Source: Bilabrum cf. latius
Lineage: Eukaryota > Bigyra: Bicosoecida > Bigyra > Bicosoecida
Direction of reading: 5' to 3'
Length of the DNA: 64,000 nt
Assembly (NCBI GenBank): GCA_965178125.1
Contig: OZ237751.1
Coordinates: 62,001 to 126,000 of the forward strand
The position numbers and the translations under genes are program-made. The notes beneath the pieces were generated by a model, which worked only from the letters and a program-made list of their open reading frames with translations, did no database searches and had not been told where the DNA came from. Each line of letters opens with the position of its first letter. The stretch's first letter is position 1. Positions 47,229 to 56,819 of the stretch are shown here, piece by piece.

Positions 47229-49865
47229 ATGCTATTGTCACGATCTGATTCTACTAGTCCTGAAGGCGTACTGCCATCCGCCGGCGATGGGCCGAGAAGC
47301 CCGAGTGCTGCAACAAGGCTTCCCGATTTCAAAGCAAAGCAGCCAATCGGAGAACCAAGCAGTCACAGTGCTTCGGTTAGCTCCTTTCTTGTACCAGCAG
47401 GTACTAGTGCACGTCGCGCGTCGCAGCTGGCCGCTGAGGAGCAGGCTGCGCAAGACGTCCCGGTCGCTCCGAACGGTGGCAACGGAGCAAGGCATCCAAA
47501 AAAGACAGCCAAACAACTCATTCGTGGAATCATGTCAAGCACAGATGCATCAGCAAGCTCGAATTTTCAGCTTATCAAGCACAGTCTGGTAGCTGCACGG
47601 GCCTTGGGTGGAAACGCGTGGAATCCAGTTTCGGCTGTAACTGGCAGTGGGCACAAGCAGCAGGCCAACGGTCTCAACAAGTTGAGGACAGCAATGGGTG
47701 AAGCAAAGCAAAGCGGGGTCTCGAGGCAGGTGCTTCCCTCCCGCATGTTCCGGACCCTCCTGCAAGCGGTTACATTCGACACCATGTGGCGCCAGGGCCA
47801 AGCAGAGCAGGACAAGGGACGGGACAAATGGGACAGCGATAAAGAAGCCACGGCAGAGATGCAAGACGATTAGTGGCAGTCCCTGCAACGGTCTATTGCG
47901 AAGGCGATTCGCAGCCGCGTTGACAAGATTGCTCGCATGGAGGCAGACTTGCGTGCTGGGTTGGCGCCTGTAGAGGCCGTGAGAGCCGAAATGCAACGAA
48001 AACATGAGGAAAAGATGGAACGCATTTAGCGGCGCCAGAAGTCTCGCATGGCCATTGTCGATCACTTGCATCGGGGCGTCTTTGAGCCCCAAAGCTCGAT
48101 TGCTGCTCATGCCGCCACTGCGACCGCGAGCCATATGAAGCATGCTTTGGATAGCGGTCAGTAGCAAGAAATGCGCGCGCTCAATGGGCTGGCCCGCGCG
48201 GAGAACATCAGCCTAGACAGTATCCATGGTTCGTACCAGGCCTAGTGGGATGCCCAGGACACGAGGGCAGCAGCAGCAACATTGGCTTGCCTGCATGGCG
48301 CAAACACCACGGGAAGCAGGGCATCCGCGCCATGCAGTCCCGCTGGTGGCACCAATGCCGCGGTTGATACAACCAAAACGGAAAGCACCGACTGTGCGCA
48401 AAAAGAATCCAAGCGCGGGGAATCACCCCTGCCAGCCGACGCCAGCGCTGGACGGCACCAGCAGCAGCATCAGCCAAGGCCCGCACGGCATGCACGCCGT
48501 CGCCGCTCTAGCATCGTTGGCGCGGTCCTTGCATTGCCAAGAGGAAGGACATCGCCACCCTTGCTCGCTTCGGGAGGGTCGGGTACCGACTCTGGTGTGG
48601 CAGCTGCGGTTGCAGCTGGTTCGGCAACGTCGGGTGCTGCAACAGCTAGCGATTCTGGCGAGCACTTGCTTGCCCTCTCGCAGGCCTCAGCAGATGCAAG
48701 ACCATCGTAGCAATGGTAGGGTGGTGCCGAAAGCTCAATACGAGCCGGTGACGCGTGCGACAGCGACTCCGCGCATCTGCAGTCGAGCACACGGCACTCA
48801 AGTAAACCAGGGCGCGCCCCCGACACGGTGTCCGGCTTTAGATCTACTTCCCCGCAAAGGGATGCTGCTGCATTACTGGCACGCGTTGTAGCCAAAGAGG
48901 CTCGCGTAAGCTTGAAAGGCGTCCGGGCCCAAGTACCCATCGGGACTTTTATCCGGATGTCTCGTGCCAAGGAGAAGCTGGAAGCTCCGCCTTGCGTAGT
49001 GGCTGAGCCACCGAGAAGATTGCAAGGCAGCAGTCAGGCCGTATCTCATCAACCGTTTGACTAGCAAGCCCGCCAAACGGAAGCGTTGAAACCCCTGCGC
49101 CCTGCAGACAGCTCCAAGGGGGGGGGTGGAGCCATGCCTTTGGTCAAGACATCAGCGGCACAGAGAAGACCAGCTCGCACGCGTGCATCCATTCCCTCTG
49201 CCGGGACATCTGGCTCGGGAACAAGTTCTGTGCCCACGATCGGGCAGCATCACACCTCAGTATCACGTCCGGCGCAGTGCAACCAGTCTCGGCCTGAGCA
49301 TCGCTCCCCAAAGCCACTGCGAATGCGCCGATACGGGCCAGCTGGATCCAGCCCTGGCATCGAGTACCCCTTCCCACGAAGACCGCCTGCACTAGATCAC
49401 CAAACAAGGCATGAGGGTAGGATACGTGACTATACCGCAGCTTGCGGCCAGCCAACCTTCCACAGCTCTGGCCATGCGGGGATGGTGCACTCGCCCATCG
49501 CGACCCTGGTCGAGCAGGCCAGATCGGCAACCATTGGGGCTAATCAAAACCGTGGCGGAACGGACAGCTTGTACAGGTACGCCAGTGGCGCTCGATGGAC
49601 GCCCGAGCAGCAGCAGCAGCGCGGCGGTGTCCGTTCACGAGCTGTCAGAGATGTCCGTCCGAAGCAAGCGATGTCTACGGCACCATCGCCTCTGCGCTTG
49701 CGACGAGGGCATGGATAGCACGGCGCGAGCCTCTCTCGCTTAAATTAGGCTCGCGGGTCAACAAAGAAGGTAGCACACTACCCCTACGCCGCGGCGCTGG
49801 GTGCAGCTAAGCCCAAGCCTCGACGTTTGGTGCCTCTCAAGCTCAGGTGCAAGAAAGGGCCATGA
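47229..49865 (+). CDS. Coiled-coil protein of unknown function
   Basis: 878 residues, ATG 47229 to TGA 49863-49865. The frame is open since TGA 47181 with no earlier ATG. TAG codons occur inside Gln/charged helices, for example SGQ-TAG-QEM and YQA-TAG-WDAQ, fitting glutamine. The N-terminal 70 residues are Ser/Ala/Pro-rich. A helical segment follows (about 47480-48250) with FRTLLQAVTFDTMWRQG, IAKAIRSRVDKIARMEAD and EMQRKHEEKMERI. The rest is low complexity with basic patches (RHARRRRSS, RRLVPLKLRCKKG) and one short helix (RDAAALLARVVAKEARVSLK). No family recognised. Confidence 0.6.
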
Positions 49866-50068
49866 GCCCCGAGGACCAGGGCGCGGTGATCAGGTCATTC
49901 CGCGGACTGCTGCTATTTCTGCAGGGTCTCTATTTTAACTGCCACACTGTTATGAACCGTTTATGATGTTGCTGATTTTTTCTGTACTTGTACCTAAAGC
50001 ATCGCTCCATGTGCTCAGTGTTCGGCAGGCAAAGACAAGTCAAGCCATCGCCAGCACTGATGCCCGCC

Positions 50069-51831
50069 TCATTGCTGAGGCACCTGCTTGCTCCTCTCGC
50101 CACCCATTCCCCCGACAATCGGCATGGTGTAAGGCGCCGCCCCCTGCGCCATCTCGGGAGTCACAGCCATGCCGGGCACCGCAAGGTGCTGGGGCGGTGC
50201 CTGCGCCTGCTGGAATCCATGTCCCTCACCTTTCCCCTGTCCATCCGCTGCCATGAGACGCTGGCTCATGCCATTTCCCTGGCCCTGACCCAGCTCCCCA
50301 GCCACAACTTCTTCTTCGTGCAGCAGCTGCTCCCCGAGCGCGACCAGGTACAGACCCAGCACCGCCAGTACAGTGCCCACGGCAGGCGGCAGCACCTGGC
50401 CGAAGCCGGCCGACCCTCCCCCGATGGTGGAGGCAATGTACGGCACGAACGCGCTCGAGTTGTACACGGGCACAATCGCCCAGCACATGAGGGCCAGGAA
50501 GGATAGGGCCAGTCCGCTGACTCTCGACACGTGTCGAGCCGGGTAGTCCCTTGCGACTGGTACGCTGGAGTGGAATCCGGTGGCAGCAATGGCAACAGGG
50601 ACAGCAAGCAGCGCCAGCATGATCAGCGCTCGAGCCAGGTAGATCCTGGAGCCCGGCCACCCTGCCTTTCTCATGTTGGTGCGGTCGTCCGAGATGATGG
50701 CAGCCAGGTTGCCGCACTCCACCGTGGAGCCCTGGGACCTCACCCAGCAGGCAGACCACAGCCCCGCGTGCTGCCGGTCCATCACCTTGGGGTAGTCGTC
50801 GTCACCCAGAAACGTCGGGGACACGAGCCACTCGTTGGACGCAATCGCACACAGCAGCATGACCCACGCGGCACTGCCCAGAGCGAGAGCCGCCCTTTGC
50901 CCGAACAGCCACTGGTCGCCCGTGGTGAGCTCGCCCGTGCTCGTGTCGTTGGCGCCCAGGGCAAGCACGCCGGCGAGCACCAGCAGGCCCGTGGCACAAC
51001 CCCGCGCGAGCCACAGCCCCACCCCGGAAACCACCGCAGGCGCGATGTTTCCCAGCTTCGAGCTGAACGCACCAGCGGCTGTCACGCCATGCAGCACCCG
51101 ACGCACTGGCAGTTCCTGGCCCTCGTAGCTCTGCTCTGAAGGGGCAAGGAACGTGCCCGACCGGATCCAGCTTGAATCAAAATAAAGCTGGATTCCTAGC
51201 CACAAGAGAGCCCCGGCACATCCCGCGATGCAAGCGAGCTGGGCCGTTGTTCTCGCCGAGCCAGACCCGATCCGAGACACCGAGAAATTGGATAAGTAGG
51301 CAGCGTAGGCCACCCCGGCCACCGAAGAAAAGAAACTAAGCAGACAAAATGCCTGGGCAGCAGACCATCGGCCGTCAGGCACCCTCCATGACGTGCCGAT
51401 GCCTCCACCCTGGTTGTACTTGCTGTCTCCAATCTTTTTCGCTACTTGACTAGCTAGAACACACTTTTTGGACGAGTATTGGCCATTGTCACCCGATTGC
51501 GAGTAGCAAACCTAATATAGCCCTAAATTGACCCTAAGGGGATGGCGATACCCTTCTCCATCGCCTCTTGGAAACACCTCACCTACCCATTCGTTGGAGG
51601 CAATGCCGACAATGGATCCCAGGGCAAGAACTGAGAAGCCAATAAGCGCTGCAACGGTTTATACAAAGGGGATGCGACAAGAAACATGATAGAAGGTGAA
51701 AAAATAGGCTTGCAGTGCATGGTGATTTCAGCCACCGGAGGATCGTGGTAGAGAAAGCGCCCAGAGCAAGGATCCCACCGCCAGTTACACAGTCCAAACT
51801 CACCAAGTCGAGTATATTGCCCAGATCTCAT
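50069..51831 (-). CDS. Tandem claudin-like eight-transmembrane protein
   Basis: Join of 51831-51804 and 51648-50069 on the minus strand, 535 residues, to TGA 50069-50071. Two similar units are seen. Unit 1: helix 1 (11-27) ending IASNEW (25-30), a loop with GLY-TAG-VC (52-57) and Cys 72, then helices at about 106-128, 145-166 and 212-240. Unit 2: helix 1 ending IASNEW (278-283), GLWSAC (305-310), Cys 321, then helices at about 346-367, 386-404 and 428-452. W, GLW, C, C in the first extracellular loop is the claudin/PMP22 signature. The C-terminus is a Gln/Gly/Pro-rich tail. Splicing is needed because unspliced DNA has a TAA (51659-51661) and no ATG. Family members shape membrane contacts; the role here is unknown. 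Confidence 0.68.
51649..51803 (-). other. Spliceosomal intron (155 nt) in the claudin-like gene
   Basis: On the minus strand the donor GTGAGT starts at 51803 and the acceptor CGTTGCAG ends at 51649. Phase 1 makes a GCG codon across the junction. It contains the in-frame TAA at 51659-51661, and its removal produces the conserved first helix of unit 1 directly after a nine-codon first exon. Confidence 0.72.
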
Positions 51832-51944
51832 GGATGACGAGGGAATTTAAAGTTCTACGGCGGCGTACGGCTGGCATTCCGGAACAACATGAGCGCGGCG
51901 CCGGGGGGTTGGTCCGGCCGGATGGCCAGACACGAGACAACCCG

Positions 51945-52604
51945 ATCGAGGCACATGGACACGGCTCAGGCCGCGGGATCGAGACACATGGATACGGCTC
52001 AGGCCGCGGGATCGAGACACATGGACACGGCTCAGGCCGCGGGATCGAGACACATGGACACGGCTCAGGCCGCGGGATCGAGACACATGGACACGGCTCA
52101 GGCCGCGGGATCGAGACACATGGACACGGCTCAGGCCGCGGGATCGAGACACATGGACACGGCTCAGGCCGCGGGATCGAGACACATGGACACGGCTCAG
52201 GCCGCGGGATCGAGACACATGGACACGGCTCAGGCCGCGGGATCGAGACACATGGACACGGCTCAGGCCGCGGGATCGAGACACATGGACACGGCTCAGG
52301 CCGCGGGATCGAGACACATGGACACGGCTCAGGCCGCGGGATCGAGACACATGGACACGGCTCAGGCCGCGGGATCGAGACACATGGACACGGCTCAGGC
52401 CGCGGGATCGAGACACATGGACACGGCTCAGGCCGCGGGATCGAGACACATGGACACGGCTCAGGCCGCGGGATCGAGACATATGGACACGGCTCAGGCC
52501 GCGGGATCGAGGCACATGGACACGGCTCAGGCCGCGGGATCGAGACACATGGACACGGCTCAGGCCGCGGGATCGAGACACATGGACACGGCTCAGGCCG
52601 CGGG
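51945..52604. repeat. 33-bp minisatellite, 20 copies
   Basis: Exactly 20 head-to-tail units of 33 bp, nearly identical; only isolated substitutions (units 1, 2, 17 and 18 by eye) are seen. The unit contains ATCGAGACACATGGACAC followed by GGCTCAGGCCGCGGG. Because 33 is a multiple of three, five of six frames stay open, producing long spurious ORFs on both strands. It lies between the TAA of the golgin-like gene and the start of the claudin-like gene, so it is read as intergenic. Confidence 0.95.
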
Positions 52605-52694
52605 ATCGAGATATGAGGTCGGTATGCTTGCCGTGGCTGAGTCGAAGCTGGCATGGATCATGCTATGCTACATCAACAAGACCGTTAGCTTGCA

Positions 52695-55037
52695 TTACCC
52701 AGGAGCAGAATCCAGCACTGAGGCTTGTCTCGTGGTGCCCGCAGCACCTGGCGTGCCACTTGCTCGTCCTACAACAGCACTCGGTCGCTCATGCTGCTCC
52801 TGTGGCCCCACAATGGCGCTCCACAGACCGCCCAGCAGACCACCTGCATCATCCCCCACCAAACCTCCCGTCCCCGCCCCTGTCCCCTCCCCTGCCGCCC
52901 TAGCCCGCAGCTCCATGTCCCTCTTCGCAAGCAGGCCCAGGGGTCGACCTCCACCGGTGGACGATGCAAAGGCCCCACCAGGGGACGGCCTCACCGCACC
53001 GCGGAGTCCCTGCACCACACCTCGGCTCGCGCGCACCGGTGAACCGCCCACTCCCACCCTGTCCTCTCTGCCCTCGAGCGCTCGCCTCTCGCCATCCCCG
53101 AATCCAAGGATATCCGCGATCGCGGCCTCCATCTGGGCCAGCAGCCCCGACGATCCCCCCAGTCCGCTCGCGTCGAGCGGACCAGAGGACCCGCCAAGCG
53201 CTGCGCCCATGCCTGCGCCCAACTCTGTTTGTTCTCTCATTGCGCGGCGCCGCTGCAGCATGTAGCGCAGGACCAGGTTCCTCAAATAGGCCATCCTCGC
53301 TTCATTCGCGCCCTCCTGTGCATCTGCACCGCTTTCATTCGCAGATCCTTGCCCAGACACGCCACCATTTGAGGCTACCGCCACACTGTCACCGGCCCGC
53401 GCACCCCTGCCAGCCGCGCCCCTCGCAGCCGCCTCGGAGGCAGCGAGCATCGCGCGCGCCGCCCCGCTGGCACCTCCACCCGCCCCCAGCCCAGCCCCTG
53501 TGCCAGCCCCAGTGCCGCCCCCGTCCCGACTGGAAGCAGGTGCCGGCAGACTCAGTGGGATCCTCTGCACGGGCACTGCCGATGCCGCCCCTTGCATCCT
53601 CCTGAGTCTGCTGGCTTCCTGCTCGGCCTCCTCCAGCCTGTCCCGGGCCGCCCGCAGCTGTCTTCGCATGTCCGCCGCCGCCTCCTCCGCCTCGTCCGAG
53701 ATGCGTTCCTTCTGCTTGAGCAGCTCCATGGCCCGCCGGCGATAGGCCGCGAAGTCCCTCCGCAGCTTCTCCATCTCAACGTCCCTCCCCCCTGCACCCG
53801 CAGATACAGATCCATCTCCGCTGCCCCCTGCCTCGCCTGGGACATCGTACCTCAAACCAGCCCGACTCCCGCTCTCCCGTCCCTGCCTATCACCTGCCTC
53901 TGTCTGCGTTAGGGGAGAGCCCCCCAGGTCTCCCGCCAGCGCGCCCCTCAGCGCCGCCGATGCCGCCTCCTGCGCCTGCACACGACCGGCCTCGGCTGCC
54001 CGCGCCGCCGCCGCAGCCTCCCCCGCCGAGTCCCGCAGCGATGCGGACTCGTCCTCTGCCGCAGCTAGCGCCCGCTTGGCCTCTGCCAACTCGGCCGCGG
54101 CCCGCCTGGCCCCCACCTCGGCCTGCACCCTGGCCCGCCCCTCGGCCGCACGTGACTCGGCCAGCGCATGCCGCAGCTCCTCAAGCTCCTCCCGAGCCTG
54201 AGCCAGGGCTAGCGCGCTCCCAGATGCATTGCCGCCGCCATGTCTCTCGCCAGTAGAGGTCCCGGATGCTCTGTGCTCCGCTGCCCGGGCCTTCCCCCCT
54301 TCGATCTGGGACTAGAGTGAGAGGACTGGCACTGCGGCCCAGTCGGCCTGCAGCAGCTGCTGGCGGGTCGAGGCAGCTGCGGCGGCTGCGACCGCGTCCT
54401 CGTCCGTCTCCCCGTCGGGCTCGTCGTCCTCTTCACCGACCAACTGCAGCGCACTGCCGCGCACCCACACCTGTGTGCGTTCTGCGGCAGAGATCCCGGC
54501 GGCCCCAGCCCCCTTGGCTCCGTCGGGCGCGCTTGGCGTCATCTCCACCAGGACCCAAGCCTGCATTGATGGAGGCTACCCAGACTGCGAAACGCTAGCT
54601 GCATTATTTTCTTCAGAATGCAGCACACAAAGAGGTTGCAGAGCTTCTGCGCCAGTGCCGGCCGCTGCTCGAGACACTACGTCAGAAAGCAGCGACTATG
54701 CCAACTACGCCCCTTGTGCAGCGCTATCCGAGCTAATGGTGCCATCTGCCGGTAACATAGCATCAAATGCAGCCTTATTCAACGATTGGCCGCCGTCAAT
54801 GTCGAGGAGACCGCCGTCGCTTCCGGATCCCTCAATCGGGCGCCGAGCTTCAAGTTGGGTGCGAACAGATCCCAGCAAGCGTTGCATTCTTGCTTTGTAG
54901 TTAGAAACTACCTTTTTCTGCGATTCGAGCATCTGTTTCAGCCGCTTTGCCAATCGAATCGCTCGCTCATACCGGTCATCCTTGCCTGTGGCTGTGCCGG
55001 CCGCCATACCGGGCTCCACCCCCCGAACAGAGGACAT
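52695..55037 (-). CDS. Golgin-like coiled-coil protein with a GRIP-related C-terminal block
   Basis: 780 residues, ATG 55035-55037 to TAA 52695-52697. In-frame TAGs (for example 54312 and 54705) lie in a linker and are read as Gln. The start has a short basic helix (YERAIRLAKRLKQMLESQKK). A central coiled coil runs from about residue 250 (EELEELRHALAESRAAEGRAR and onward) with a second one at about 430-500 (FAAYRRRAMELLKQKE). Near residue 580 is MAYLRNLVLRYMLQ and near 635 LLAQMEAAIADILGFGDGE, which together look like the two helical parts of a GRIP or GRAB domain split by a Gly/Ser-rich insert. Such domains bind Arf-like or Arf GTPases on the Golgi. The insert and the 130-residue tail are unusual. 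Domain call by pattern only. Confidence 0.55.
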
Positions 55038-55184
55038 AGCTATCAGCTGTCAATATTCTTTTGGTGGTATGAATGGGCACATGTCGCTGCAGGAGGCCAC
55101 ATGCGGCAGCTGATGGTGTGTGACGAAGACTAGTAGGCAAACAATATTGCTTCTTAACTAGAGAGTTCTGCAGCATCTGCTTGG

Positions 55185-56672
55185 ATGGAGGATGGAACTG
55201 ACTGCTATAAAGTACTAGAGATCTCGGCATCGGCTTCAACCGACGAGATAAAGACAGCGTATCGTGCACTTGGTGAGGCCTGACTGGATTCCCCGTTCGG
55301 CTTGCTGTCCGAGAGTGCTAGTCACCCGGTTGACTGTTTAAGTTCACATCACTCACAACGTATTGCAGTCAAAAAGTACCACCCAGATGTAGACGCTTCG
55401 GCAGGTGCACTCAAGAAATTCCGGCTCGTCAAGGACGCGAGCGAGGTCCTTCTGGATGACAAGCTGAGGCGGAAGCACGACATCAAGCTCGGGTACGCCG
55501 GCCCGGGAGTTGGACTGGGACAAGACCGTGGCGACTACGACCCAATGAGAGCCAGGGCTGCTCGGCAATCCCGCGTCTCGGAGGAAGAGTTCGCCCGGAG
55601 GGTGAAGAACGTCTCGCAGGGCTTCTGGGGAGGCCGCCGTGGCGGGCAGAGCCACACCTCGTGGCAGGACTTCGCCGGGTCTCATGGAATCGGCGCCCAG
55701 GACGCCAGCGCGCAGGGCAGAACCGGCAAGTTCCGCAGCAAGGTGCGCGGCGCCTACAGGCCGCACGCCTCTGCTGGGCTAGGTCTGGACGAGCGCGAGT
55801 GGCAGCGGATGCACTTCGGTGATGGGCTGCTGGAGGACCATGTGCGCGCAAAGTACGGGGAGGAAGGGGTGCAGAGGCTGCGCGCGCAGCAAGCGAGGGA
55901 GCGGGCACAGGGTGCGAGTTCGGGATCGGGATCGGGATTGGGTGCGGGTGCAGGAGCCGATGGATGGATCCACGACGACGATGGGTGGGGCGCGTTCGTG
56001 GGAGCACAGGTGAGGGAACAGCAGCAGCAGCGAACGGGTGCGGGTGCGGGTGCGAGTGCGGGGGGCATGGGAGCTGGGGGCATCGGCGCTGCGGGGGCGC
56101 AGCAGCACAGGCAGCGGCAGCGGGCGGGGGCTGAGTGGGGGCAGCGGGCCGCGGGAGCACGGGCAGATTGGGCGGGCGGTGGGGACTTCGGGCCGGACGG
56201 GCACGTGAGGCAGAGCGGTCGGTCTCGATTGGAGATGGAGATGGAGATGGAGGGGGCGGAGAGAGCGGAGGGGGGGCGCGGTGTGGGCGCTGGTGTGGGC
56301 AGCGGGCCTCAATCGGCGGCCGGCTGGGGGTCTGCTGGGTCGACTGGGAGTCCTTGGCGGCAAGGAGAGAGGGTTGATTTCGGAGCATCGCCGGGAGCAG
56401 GAGCAGGAGCAGGGGCAAGGGCAGGTTGGATGGACCCCCGTGGGCCTTCCTCCATGGCAGGTCACGCTCGCAGCTCGAGTTTCTACAGGGCACAGCTGGA
56501 CCGCTTGCGAACCGAGAGATCGAGGGGTTTTTCGCTGAGGGGCTGGCGGGGTGTGGTGCAGGTGGGCGTGTGGGTGGGAGCCGGGGTGCTGGCGTATCAG
56601 GGGGGCATGATGGTGCTGTCCACAATTGCTGGGGATGATAGGAGAGGGGGTGGTACAGGGATTTCAAGATGA
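55185..56672 (+). CDS. Membrane-anchored J-domain (DnaJ/Hsp40) protein
   Basis: Join 55185-55272 and 55369-56672, 463 residues, TGA 56670-56672. The J domain is at the very start: CYKVLEISASASTDEIKTAY, RALVKKYHPDVD with the HPD tripeptide, then FRLVKDASEVLLDDKLRRKHD. The intron falls inside helix II and removing it restores the family sequence exactly, which proves splicing. The middle is Gly/Ala/Gln/Ser low complexity with simple repeats (GSGSGLG, Met-Glu near 56233). A C-terminal hydrophobic helix (VVQVGVWVGAGVLAYQGGMMV, about 432-452) probably anchors it with the J domain facing the cytosol. J domains stimulate Hsp70 ATPase; the HPD is intact. No TAG falls in its frame. Confidence 0.85.
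55273..55368 (+). other. Spliceosomal intron (96 nt) in the J-domain gene
   Basis: Donor GTGAGG at 55273 and acceptor TATTGCAG at 55361-55368, phase 1. An in-frame stop lies just inside the intron. Junction CTT-G|TC-AAA gives Leu-Val-Lys in helix II before HPD, matching the J-domain family. This is the best-supported intron in the window. Confidence 0.9.
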
Positions 56673-56819
56673 CTTGAAATATGTAGGATGGACGAGGAGG
56701 AATGGTGAGACGCAGTGGCATCGTTGATGTATGACTGAGGCAGCCGCCAGGGTGATGAAGCTCCGATCAGGTCCACAGAAAACTAGCAAGACAACTCACG
56801 CAGTCAAACAGCGAATCAA

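Noticed and set aside
51834-53265. Repeat-encoded proteins over the minisatellite on both strands
   Set aside because: Frames stay open only because the 33-bp unit lacks stops in five frames; the flanking parts lack coding character or overlap the golgin-like gene antisense.
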